A DNA stretch of 64,000 bases from Cryptomeria japonica. Taxonomy: Eukaryota; Streptophyta; Pinopsida; Cupressales; Cupressaceae. The stretch lies in NCBI RefSeq assembly GCF_030272615.1, contig NC_081408.1:342451793-342515792 (forward strand). Reading direction: 5' to 3'. The position numbers were made by a program, and so were the translations under genes. How positions within the stretch are numbered: the first letter of the stretch is position 1; every line of letters begins with the position of its first letter. The notes under the pieces are model-generated. The model worked only from the letters and a program-made list of their open reading frames with translations. It was not told the DNA's origin and ran no database searches. This document shows, piece after piece, positions 33,165-43,430 of this stretch.

Positions 33165-33352
33165 TCTGTTCTGTTAAATCTAGGGTTTCTGTTTGCTCTG
33201 TTAAATCCGGGGTTTCTATCTGTTCTGTTAAATCTAGGGTGTCTGTTTGCTCTGTTAAATCCAGGGTTTCTGTCTGCTCTGTTAAATCTAGGGTTTCTGT
33301 TTGCTCTGTTAAATTTAGGGTTTCTATCTGTTCTATTAAATCTAAGGTTTAA
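33165..33352 (+). repeat. 27-bp tandem array (about 7 copies)
   Basis: Unit contains CTGTTAAATCTAGGGTTTCT. The period of 27 (for example 33171 to 33198) keeps a frame open, giving 9-residue repeats by chance of length. Confidence 0.9.
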
Positions 33353-35099
33353 AAAAATATATATTCTATTTTTTCGCCATATCTTCTTTATCTCGACTCC
33401 ATTTTCCTCCAAACTTCACCAGATTCTCCGCATTGCCATTTTCCACATTTCCTTCCTTGGAGGCCTTATCTCAAAAATCCACTTTTTGAAACCCAAAATC
33501 TCATATTTCTCTATTTTTAGGGTTTGCCATAACTTCTTCCCCTTTTATCCAATCACCTCCAAATTTTTCCCACAATTATCCATCTCCAACTTTTGCTTCT
33601 TTGTCCCTCTTGGACAAATTTTCCCATTCCTTCATCTCTCCTCCAAAATCCCCATTTTTTGCTTGCCTATCCCTTGGAAAGTGGCAAAAACCTAGTCAAA
33701 CCCCATTTACCCATCAAAGTTTTCTTCAAATCTACATTTGTCATTAGTTAAAAAAAATTTATTCATGTTTTTCTATTCATTCCCAAAAAATAAGAAAAAA
33801 TTAATATTTTTGTCATTTTGTTGTTTTTTGCAGGACGCTTGTTGAAGACTCTGTTTTTCCAAACTACTAATCAAGTTGTTTTGCAGGATGCTTTTTGAAG
33901 ACTCCATTTTTCAAACTACTAATCAAGTGGTTTTGCAGGTTGCCTAACTGATTCAACCAAATATTGTGCATTTATTTAAATTAGGCACCTAGATATTAAT
34001 TAAAATGGAATGAACTATTGTCTTATGTGTCTTTAAGTAAAGAGTAAAGGTAAGAAAGTATGCTCTTGTCTTACTAGACGATCAGAAATCCAGACCCTCC
34101 AACCTTTTCTTGTTTGATTGTGTGTTTACCTTTAGCGGGTCTGCCCTCCCAACTTGCTCTTTGAGAAGGTAAGAGGGGAACGACCCAAGTGAGTACACCC
34201 AGACCTGGGGTTCCCAACTCACTATAATAAATAGGCCATTGACTATGAAAGGGTTAATGGTTGGGGCTATATGAGAGTTCACTCTCACATTGGGTGCTTA
34301 GTAGGATCCTAGAGATCTCAATCATGCTTGCATGACTACTAAGTTCTTGGTGCTTCGTTGAGCTATAGGCCTCAATTGCACTTGCGCAACTTCGAAGGGT
34401 AGCTCCTAACGGGAAGACTTACTAAACACCTTGTTTATAGTGGCCAAAAATCTTCTAGTCATTGGTGCAGGAGGTCGGACCTCTGAAGTGGCTCATATTC
34501 TTACGGCCCTTAGTAGAGACACAAAGTTTGCCATGAGGAGTTTTCATTGGAATTGATGCTTGGCTGCCCCGAGAAGTTAGTGTCGTGGAGGGGAGCCAGT
34601 GGGGTCAAGCATCTAAGTGTCCGCTCTCGGTAAGCATACATGGGAAACCAATTGGGATTCAATGACTATTGTCCTTGCCAGCCTTAAGAATGTTGTATAT
34701 GAGCATGAGTGTCTTTGATATAATATGCATTTGATCACTATGTTTTCTTTGTTTGATACATATTTGCCAAGAGTAGACTAAAAACACATCACTATCCCCA
34801 AACACTTTGCAAAAGCATTTGTCAAGACACAAACAATTGTCCAAGTCATTACCCACAACAAAGTCCAAAATTGCGTCAAAACTCTGTCCATCCCATTTTT
34901 CATAAGCCTAAGAGAGAAACTAAGAGTCTGTCATCTCCATCAACATTCAAGTTTGTCCTTTGAAACACCAACTATCATCCAAATCAGGGTGGTCATATCC
35001 CTTCATACAACTTGCCATTCGAATCGATCCTTCATGTTCATACCAAAGACAACCTAGTCATCAAATTTCTTCTAAACCATCACTACCATACCTTCTTCA

Positions 35100-35605
35100 T
35101 CAATCATCCTCAAAATTCTTAAATCCTTTCATCACAAATTTCTCAAGTTTTTTCATCCTCAAATTTCTTAAATCCTTTCATCACAAATTTCTCAAGTCTT
35201 TTCATCCTCAAATTTCTTAAATCCTTTCAACACAAATTTCTCAAGCCTTTTCATCCTCAAATTTTTTAAATCCTTTCATCACAAATTTCTCAAGTCCTTT
35301 CATCCTCAAATTTCTAAAATCCTTTCATCACAAATTTCTCAAGTCCTTTCATCCTCGAATTTCTTAAATCCTTTCATCACAAATTTATCAAGTCATTTCA
35401 TCCTCAAATTTTTTAAATCCTTTCATCACAAATTTCTCAAGTCTTTTCATCCTCGAATTTCTTAAATCCTTTCATCACAAATTTCTCAAGTCTTTTCATC
35501 CTCAAATTTCTTAAATCCTTTCATCACAAATTTCTTAAATCCTTTCATCACAAATTTCTTAAGTCCTTTCATCACATTTTTCCTAAGTCTTTTCATCACA
35601 AATAT
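35100..35605 (+). repeat. 49-bp tandem array ending at the gag start codon
   Basis: About ten copies. Each unit is two related half-units, TTTCTCAAGTCTTTTCATCC and TTTCTTAAATCCTTTCATCA. The period of 49 is clear at 35121, 35170 and 35219. The last copies lose half-units just before gag. Confidence 0.9.
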
Positions 35606-35610
35606 CGTGT

Positions 35611-38193
35611 ATGGTCGCAACTCGATCCCAAAAGAAAAAGATGGTTGAACAACAATATGGCATGCTGGACATTGATGTCCTATATGAAGACCCCACGCAA
35701 GATCATACACAAAGTGGGCAACCTAGTGATCAAGATCAAAGTCAAAATCTTGACATGGTTAACCAAGATGAACTTTGTCTGGAAGTGCAAACTTTCCTAG
35801 CGGATTCTTATAACCAAGAGATGATGGAAAAGTTTATTAAACACAATCCTACTGCACTTCTGAAAACTCTCCTTGAACATGGAGCTCAACTTCCACCTAA
35901 ATTTAATAGATCCACTCTCACCCAACAACCACAAGGAGACCTCACTCCCACACAAAGTGTTGCCCCTACTATTCAAACTCAATCAATTGCAGCCCCATCA
36001 ATCATCCAGGCTCAATCAATGCCACCCGCGGTACCTCCCACCGTGGTCTCCATCCCACCTTCTTCCTCCTTACCATCCATACCATTATCAAATCCAGTTT
36101 CATCTATTCTCCAACAAACTTCTATACCACCTCCTTCTATTCAACCACATATTTCTATTCCACCAACTTCCCTTCCTCCCAACAATGTCGCAAATTTTAT
36201 CTGGGCCGTATTCAATCCTGTCACAACAGTTGGCGGACCGCAACCAACTGTCCCTCAAACCCTAGCAACATCGGTCATCACATCCCACGTTCCCACCTCC
36301 TCATCATATCAATATATTGGTGGTGGTGCACCTTCTTTGGTTCATCCAATTCTTGGGGCAAATACAATTCATCAATATCAAAGTCCACAACAAGACCTCA
36401 TCAAGGAAATTCAAGACATGAAGAATATCATCAAGGACATGAAACAAAGGACTAATAAAAGGAAAACTTACTCGTTCGAAGAGTTTTGCCCTTGTCCTTA
36501 CGACCTGTCTATATCAGTTGCACCATATCCCCTAGGATTTGAGATCCCTAAATTCACCAAGTATGAAGGCAAAGGAGACCCCAGTGATCATGTTCGAGAA
36601 TTCCACATCTTATGCCAAGAAGTCTCCTATAGTGACCTTTATCTTCGCAGACTCTTTCCCAAGAGTCTCACTGGAGACGCCCTGGCATGGTTCTCATCTC
36701 TACCATGAGGTTCCATTGTCTCTTTTCCAGACTTGGCAGAAAAATTTGTGGCCCACTATGCATACAACATGGGTAATGATGTTTCTATGATGGACCTATG
36801 TAATACAAAACAAAGGCCCAGAGAAACCTTCGCCAATTTCCTACAAAGATGGCGACATCTTATCAAGAAATTCCAGTGGGACATGCCAGAACAACATCAA
36901 ATTGAATTATTCCAAAAGAACTTGGTGCCTGAACTTTCAAGACCTTTAATATCTCAATGTATCAAATCCTTTCAAAAATTGACAAATAAGGGCTTCGCCC
37001 TCGAACGTGTCTTGTTGGAGGAAGGAACCTTGAAACATTACCAGAAATCAACACAAAGTTCTTCCTCTTATTATAACGACAAGCCAAAATTCTTGTCCAA
37101 AAACAAAAATATGGTCAATGATGGTATAACTGATGCAAAGCGGGTCCAAACCGTGGCCGCTTCCCCAAAATCCACCACCAATAATCATCAATTCAATAAT
37201 TGAGACAATCCAAATCAATCCAAAAAACCTCACAACAATGTCTCAATCCAGGGACGACCACCCCGATCGAATAACAGGACTCCAAGAGATTTCACTCCTT
37301 TGGCTGAGCCTATTGAAGTGGTGTTTCAAAAACTTGTCCAAGCAGGTGTAGTGGTTTTTCCAATCACTCACCCATTTGACCCCAATCAACCTAAACCGAG
37401 ATGGTATAATGAAAATGAGTATTGTGAATACCATCGTATCAAGGGACATGATACACAAAAGTGTATGAAACTGAAGATCTACATACAAGATCTCATTGAT
37501 AGAGGTGAGATTGAAGTAGCAAATGCAAAACCTAGTAATAACAATGACAAACTCAAAATGTACCAGGAACCCTTCCTGAATCATGATAAAGGAAAAGGCT
37601 CATCATCTAACGCAATGGGTTATGACTATGCTAATCACATAATCGGTTTTGATTTTTTAGTAGGTTGCATTGAACCTGCAGACAATCATGTCAATGTCAT
37701 AACCATCCAAGGAGTCAATTCTCCTTCTTCCCAAAGCAGACCAAATCCTACTAGGATAGTCATTCAAGGCGCCACGCCTTCCACTTCCCATTTCCAGAAT
37801 GACTGCAATGCAACTACACGTCGAGGAAGGGTCACCATCCAAGGAGTCCCTCCCCCACCAAACCCCCCACCCATGTTTTCCACCCATCGATATGACCTCC
37901 TTGATCAACTTGGGAAGACACCTGCACAGATCTCCATTTTGGAACTTCTCAAGACCTCCCCTGTCCATAAAGAAATTTTGGAACAAGCCCTTCTCCAATC
38001 ACGTGTTCCAGATAACATCAACGCCACCCAATTCCAAGCCCTCATTGGAAACCTTGCTGCCCAGCAGCACATTGTATTTAACTCCAAAGATGCTCCCATA
38101 GATGAAGACCATAACAAACCTTTGCACAATCGAAGCTCTCATCCACAAGCACAAGGTCAAACGTATCCCGATAGATGGTGGATCCGGGCTTAA
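35611..38193 (+). pseudogene. gag and gag-protease linker of element B
   Basis: One frame from MVATRSQKKKMVEQQ to 38193, with two in-frame TGA codons at 36706-36708 and 37201-37203. Residues ~100-260 are Pro/Ser/Thr-rich. A Lys-rich helix (KEIQDMKNIIKDMK) precedes the gag domain at ~36530-36960 (KYEGKGDPSDHVREF, LTGDALAWFSSLP, RPRETFANFLQRWR). A CHHC-type knuckle (CEYHRIKGHDTQKC) lies at ~37420-37465. It resembles Gag-pro-like proteins of plant gypsy elements. The frame changes near 38100 into the protease frame. It would form the particle shell; this copy needs stop readthrough and so is probably dead. Confidence 0.8.
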
Positions 38194-38797
38194 TCTGTGT
38201 ACATACAAATTAATAAAACAATTGGAACTTTCTGAGGATCTAATAGACACATTAGGAAGGATCACAATAAAGGCATATGATGATGCAGAAAGAATTTCAA
38301 AGGGCATGGTCACCTTACCTCTTCAAGTGGGCCCCATTACAATTGAAACCCCTTGCCAAGTAATAGATCTTGACCTCCCCTACAACATTCTCCTTGGGAG
38401 GCCATGGATTCATTCCTTGAAGGCCGTACCCTCCACCTATCACCAATGCATCAAATTCCCCTATAACGAAAGAGAGATCACTATCAAAGGTGATCCCCAA
38501 CCTTTTCAATATTGCAAACTATTAGAGGGGAAGCATTTGTATCATTTCCCACTAAATAGACCCTCGCCAACGCCTCCATCTGACACATCAAATTTTGCCT
38601 CCACATCATCCCAACCAGATAATCAAATCAAGATCTTGGACAATGGCTGTGGAGAATACAAATTGGAGGACGTCTTATTAATAGGCAACCTCCCTCTCTC
38701 TCCTAAGTCATTTGGCAAACCAAAAGAGATAAAAAAAGGACCCAAAACTAGTCATGCAATGCCAAAACACCACCTTCCAGCAATGGGGCCCACTTGA
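38102..38797 (+). pseudogene. Aspartic protease domain of element B
   Basis: Active-site-like motif RIPIDGGSGLNLCT at ~38160-38200, where Gly stands in place of the usual Thr, and YNILLGRPWIH at ~38380-38415, nearly identical to the start of the window. It is followed by ~110 residues of linker with DNGCGEYKLED. The domain lies in a different frame from gag, and its end overlaps the next frame by 44 bp, so a shift is needed on both sides. Confidence 0.78.
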
Positions 38798-39935
38798 TAA
38801 CGAGAGTCTCGAAGCAGATATCTCTTCATGGTTGTACCGGGAAGAAGATGAAGATCCAACAAGAATATCCAAAGAAATGTACCCAAAAGCATCTACCATG
38901 GTTGAAAAAATGGGTTACAAAGGACACGGCCTGGGACCAGAGGAGAAAGGAAGAAAAACACCCTTAAATCCTATCTCCTACAGATACAACAGAGGCTTGG
39001 GGTACACCCCGATGCCTAAGATTACTATCGTCGGTGCCCCTTCTAGTCCTTCTTCGGATATCGAAAGTGCTGACGAAGAGGAATTCCATGAAATGCCTTA
39101 TGAATATGAGAAAGATATCTTCTTGGACGCTTACATCAATACCATCACCCCCGTAACCCCTCCCACTTCACATGAGCTACATCTTGTCCATCCTGAACTC
39201 ATTGACTGGGGCCAACGAGACAAACCCACTTTAGATATCTGCGCCAACGATAATGCTCTCATTGCTCTCCTGACAGCGCAAAATATGGAAGATTGTAGCA
39301 GAATCGAAGGTATTCAACTACACGAAAAGGGATACTTTGGTAGTCAAGTCAATGCCCTTAGCCACAAAAAAGATAATAAAAGGAAAAGATATGAATCCCT
39401 AGGTAAAAACCTCCCTGAGGCACCTTTGGATGAACAAGAAATAAAAATAAAGGGCGTATCTGAAAGTGAAAACCTGGAAAAGGCACTTGACGATGAGGGA
39501 TTTGACCTCCCTACCATTGGCTACCTTCCACAGGACAAATCAAATTTGTTGATAGAAGAAATAGACAGCATCAACATGGGCACCGAAGTCATTCTGAAAA
39601 ATGTGCTCATTGTCAAATCCCTCATAGAAATCGAGAAACAAGACTTCATTAACTTCCTTATAGAGGTAAAAATCAATTTTGCATGGTCCTATTCCGATAT
39701 GCCAGGGTTGGACACTGCCTTGGTGGTTCACAATCTCGCCGTCCGCCCAGATGCAAAACCTGTAAAACAAAAATTGCGCAAAATGCACCCACATATTGCA
39801 CTCCTGGTCAAGGCGGAACTCCAAAAGTTGTTAGACGCAGAATTTATCAAACCAATAGATTATGCTGAATGGGTCTCCAACATTGTACCTGTCGAAAAAC
39901 CTGCTGGGGGCATCCGCATCTGCACAGATTTCTGA
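38754..39935 (+). pseudogene. G-patch domain plus RT N-terminus of element B
   Basis: 393 codons. Residues ~48-84 form a G-patch: MVEKMGYKGHGLG, then a KGRKTPL segment and RGLGY. G-patches bind RNA or helicases, and in betaretroviruses one follows protease. Residues ~305-393 are the start of gypsy RT (NFAWSYSDMPGLD, VKQKLRKMHPHIA, EFIKPIDYAEWVSNIVPV, GGIRICTDF), ending at a TGA (39933-39935) where Arg is expected. The catalytic DD-box and everything after it are missing; the sequence leaves homology near 39970. A 15-bp direct repeat (GCATCTGCACAGATT at ~39914 and ~39956) lies at the break. Confidence 0.8.
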
Positions 39936-39970
39936 GATCTAAATATAGCTAATCTGCATCTGCACAGATT

Positions 39971-40729
39971 AAATCGCTTGCCTAATCCAAAAGCCCACTT
40001 TTCCCTAAGGATGACTCCTTCCCTCGCCTGGCAACCTAATCCTCCATCCTAGTTCTACTCTTGGCAAGAGGTATCATTTGGTCACAAGGAAGAGACTTGT
40101 TAGATTTTGTTAGATCTTTTCATATAGGCTTGCATCTTTGCCCTACGACTGCCACTATTTACGACTGCCTGGATTCTTTCATATCCAGGTACGTTATGAT
40201 AGGCGCATACTGGGGCATATTTCATAGTATGACATGTTTTGGATCCTTCTTGTATAAACCGACGACCTGGTACTAGTGTTTATCAACACTTACCTTCTTA
40301 TGTACAAGAGGTATCGGTGTGTTTGAGGGTTTCCTTGCACGAACCCACAATTTTGTATTAGTGTTTCTTAACACTTGCATTGTTGTGTGCAAGAAATTCA
40401 TGTTTGTCTACAGAGTCAGTCCACGCCATGGGTTTCTCATGGCATCCTGACTTCTATAATCAGTGGTGCAAGTCACTCAGGGCAACATCAAACTAGGTTG
40501 GCTCTCCACATTTGTTGTGCACAAAATCTCACCATCATTCCATCAAATCCTAAACTCAATAATCCCATGGAGTTCTCAATTGCCCCCATTTTCCTCCGCG
40601 GTCTCGCATCTCGTATTCTTCTTTCCAAATACCTCACGACTGCTTCATATTTGTTCCTCATCTATCCCTTCCACCTTAATTTTTCTTCCTCTATTTTTTT
40701 TTCCTCACATAATCAATTCTGATTCTGAT
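39971..40729 (+). other. Tail of element B before the tandem array
   Basis: No coding evidence. A diverged pair of ~84-bp segments carrying AGTGTTT(A/C)TCAACACTT-like palindromes lies at ~40273 and ~40357. Confidence 0.5.
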
Positions 40730-41450
40730 TCATGTCTTATACAAGATGTATCCTTCTTGAAACCAGATGCTCTGATCATGTCTTATACAGGATGAATCCT
40801 TCCTAAAACCAGACGTTGTGATCAATCATGTCTTATACAGGATGAATCCTTCCTGAAACCAGACGTTGTGATCAATCATGTCTTATACAGATGAATCCTT
40901 CCTGAAACCAGACGTTGTGATCTGATCATGTCTTATACAAGATGAATCCTTCCTGAAACCAGACGTTGTGATCAGTCATGTCTTATACAAGATGTATCCT
41001 TCCTGAAACCAGACACTTCGATCATGTCTTATACAAGATGAATCCTTCCTGAAACCAGACGTTGTGATCAGTCATGTCTTATATAGGATGTATCCTTCCT
41101 GAAACCAGACACTCCGATCATGTCTTATACATGATGAATCCTTCCTGAAACCAGACGTTGTGATCAGGCATGTCTTATACAAGATGTATCCTTCCTAAAA
41201 CCAGACACTCCGATCATGTCTTATACAGGATGAATCCTTCCTAAAACCAGACGTTGTGATCAATCATGTCTTATACAGGATGTATCCTTCCTGAAACCAA
41301 ACACTCCGATCATGTCTTATATAGGATGAATCCTTCCTGAAATCAGATATTGTGATCAATCATGTCTTATACAGGATGAATCCTTCCTGAAACCAGACAC
41401 TTTGATCATCTTTGTCTTATACAGGATGAATTCTTCTTGAAACCAAACTG
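40730..41450 (+). repeat. Higher-order tandem repeat (two alternating unit types)
   Basis: About 15 units, each starting TCATGTCTTATACAGGATG. Long units (about 50 bp) end GACGTTGTGATCA; short units (about 46 bp) end GACACTCCGA. In the middle they alternate, giving a ~96-bp higher-order period. Long units occur in a row at the left end. Confidence 0.92.
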
Positions 41451-41656
41451 AATCTAGATCTTATCAATCGAATCAAATAAAATCTATCGGGATATCAATT
41501 TCGCAAAAACTCCAAAGATCAAAGACCTCAATTGATCTCCGGAGGGGGCATCACCATACCATAATTTATCAATCAAGAGTCGGGGCATCCTATCAAACCA
41601 ATATCAGCATCAAAACAAGATTATTCTTTGAATCAATGTGTCATCACACCTCGCTT

Positions 41657-41671
41657 CAAAGAGGGGCAAAA
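41657..41671 (+). other. Polypurine tract of element B
   Basis: CAAAGAGGGGCAAAA directly before the 3' LTR, matching that of element A. Confidence 0.85.
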
Positions 41672-42737
41672 TGTAGACACTTAAAAATAATTATTTTAAT
41701 TATTTTTAATTCCTCGCATAATTAATTAATTAATTATGTTAATTCAAATTCCTCTCAATATAATTAATATTGTCACTATAGCATATGATTGATTTATCTA
41801 ATAAATCAATCCCTTTCTTTATTCTTCTAAAAAAATCAAATCCTCACAAATCTTCCTCTTAGCTAATTAATTTCAATTAATTAGTTGACCTACATGATTC
41901 CTACAAATCATCTTCTTAATTCGTTCTTCTAGAAACTCCCTAAACTCACTTAACATTATTCTTCTAATTTTTTATTCCCTCCACTCATTCTCTCTCCTAG
42001 TCTAATCCTAATCCCACCTAACATTTCCTCCAATCCCCCTCCTAATGAATCGTTAATGGCTAATCGTCATGATTAGCCACAAAGTCAACTCCTTGCTTTT
42101 AAATACTCTTTTCCTAGGTAAATGTAAGATTTTCGAAATCTCACATTCCTCCAGGCATTCCCTCTCCCAAGGAATTTTTAATTCCTTTTTATTCCTCCAA
42201 TCCCCATGATATCCTTTTTTGGAGAATTTTTAATTCCTCCAATGCATCTTGTGGAGTGTGGAGATACGAAATGCCTTTAAGGCATATTTCTTGGTCTCTA
42301 CACCCTCTCTTGGACCTTGTGTGAGCTCACAAGTAAATCTTAGCCCTTCATCTCGAATTCATCCTAGCCATCAGTTTTCCTCTCCTCTTCCTATAAAATA
42401 GGGCTCCATCCCTTCATCCAAAACATCTTGAAATCCAGTAAGCTTATGCTGCCCTTTTGAGCCCAGGAAATCATCTTGGCAACCTGATCATCTCATCCTT
42501 ATCATTTTTCAAATCCATTCCATTTGTGCACAACATTGGAGAGCCATCCACATCCAACAATCAAAGGAGCACATCAAGTGGAGCATTATCAAGGGTGTCT
42601 TCACTTCATCAAGCTCAATCCAAAGGAGAAGGTAAAATAGCAAGGTGAAATGGTCTTTTGACGATATTTTAGCATTCTGCATGTTTATTTCATTATGTTT
42701 TGATCATTTGACCTTCAAATCTGTTTTCCCCTCTTCA
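41672..42737 (+). mobile_element. 3' LTR of element B
   Basis: Same TG...CA borders as the 5' LTR. Differs by ~20 scattered substitutions and a few short indels in the AT-rich start. Confidence 0.92.
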
Positions 42738-42742
42738 CATAC
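42738..42742. repeat. Right target-site duplication of B (CATAC)
   Basis: Matches 31374-31378. Confidence 0.88.
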
Positions 42743-42847
42743 TACTAATTAGGGTGTACCTCCAAAGACTCTTTTACAAATATCATCAAATGATTCCAAC
42801 AATATTCAATTTGCACATTATATCCCATATCGCTAAACTATTCTCAT

Positions 42848-43430
42848 GAATAGAATCTAATGTGCAAATATAATCCTATTGAAAATCGTAATGTGATGCT
42901 TTCAAATATAGAAAAAACAAAAAGAAAGGATGTATCCAAGGGTGAAAATCTCTCTAAGGTACCTAAGGATGGAGGATTTGGCATTCCACCCATTTCCACA
43001 TATTAAGAGAGATCCTTAATATTTGTGGAGGAATCAAAACAAGTAAACATTGAAATAATGCAGAGTCCTAAGATCGCCTACTTTGTAGCTAATCACAACA
43101 ATATAAAAGGCCAAACTAACAACATTCTTCCAAAATTATCATATGAACTTTGCATGGTCCCATCTAGACATGCCAAGGATTGATCATTCTTTAGTGGTTC
43201 ATCACTTGACAATATTCCCAGAGGCAAAACCAATGAAACAAAACAACACAAAATGCATCTTGAGATAGAACTTTGTCAAACTTCAGCTACAAAAACTATT
43301 AGACGTGAGATTTATTCAACCAATTGTTTATGGAGAGTGGGTATTCAATCTTATCTCTATTGCCAAACCAAATGAGGGCACTCGCATCTACATAGACATC
43401 AGAGACCTAAACAAAACATGTACAAGATGA
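42848..43430 (+). pseudogene. Degenerate gypsy RT N-terminus in the flank of B
   Basis: With shifts and stops it reads NFAWSHLDMPRID-like (~43150), VVHHL, PEAKPMKQ, KLLDVRFIQPIVYGEWVFNL (~43295-43355), then GTRIYIDIRDLNKTC (~43378-43423). This is the same region as the RT start of element B (39650-39935) but much more decayed, and it stops before the catalytic blocks. Element B inserted next to it, because it lies outside the CATAC duplication. Confidence 0.75.

Larger units (their letters stand above)
32467..35610 (+). other. Repeat-rich 5' leader of element B
   Basis: No convincing coding. An ~85-90-bp module with CTAGACAATCAGAAATC recurs at ~32776, ~32876 and ~33073, with a partial copy at ~34052. 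A 27-bp tandem array follows at 33165-33352, and a 49-bp array at 35100-35605 runs into the gag start. Bases 34120-34195 match the leader end of element A2 (6400-6475). Confidence 0.7.
31379..42737 (+). mobile_element. Tat-like Ty3/gypsy element B, complete borders, pol core missing
   Basis: 11.36 kb. Two LTRs of ~1.07 kb (31379-32447 and 41672-42737) differ at roughly 20 positions by eye, and target duplications CATAC flank it. Order: LTR, PBS, 3.1 kb repeat-rich leader, gag, protease, G-patch plus RT N-terminus, 1.7 kb tail with tandem repeats, PPT, LTR. RT catalytic blocks, RNase H and integrase are absent. LTR start, PBS and PPT resemble element A. Confidence 0.92.

Noticed and set aside
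32990-33695. Frames of 120 and 205 codons in the element B leader
   Set aside because: Driven by a 27-bp tandem repeat and T-rich sequence; they overlap in different frames and match no domain.
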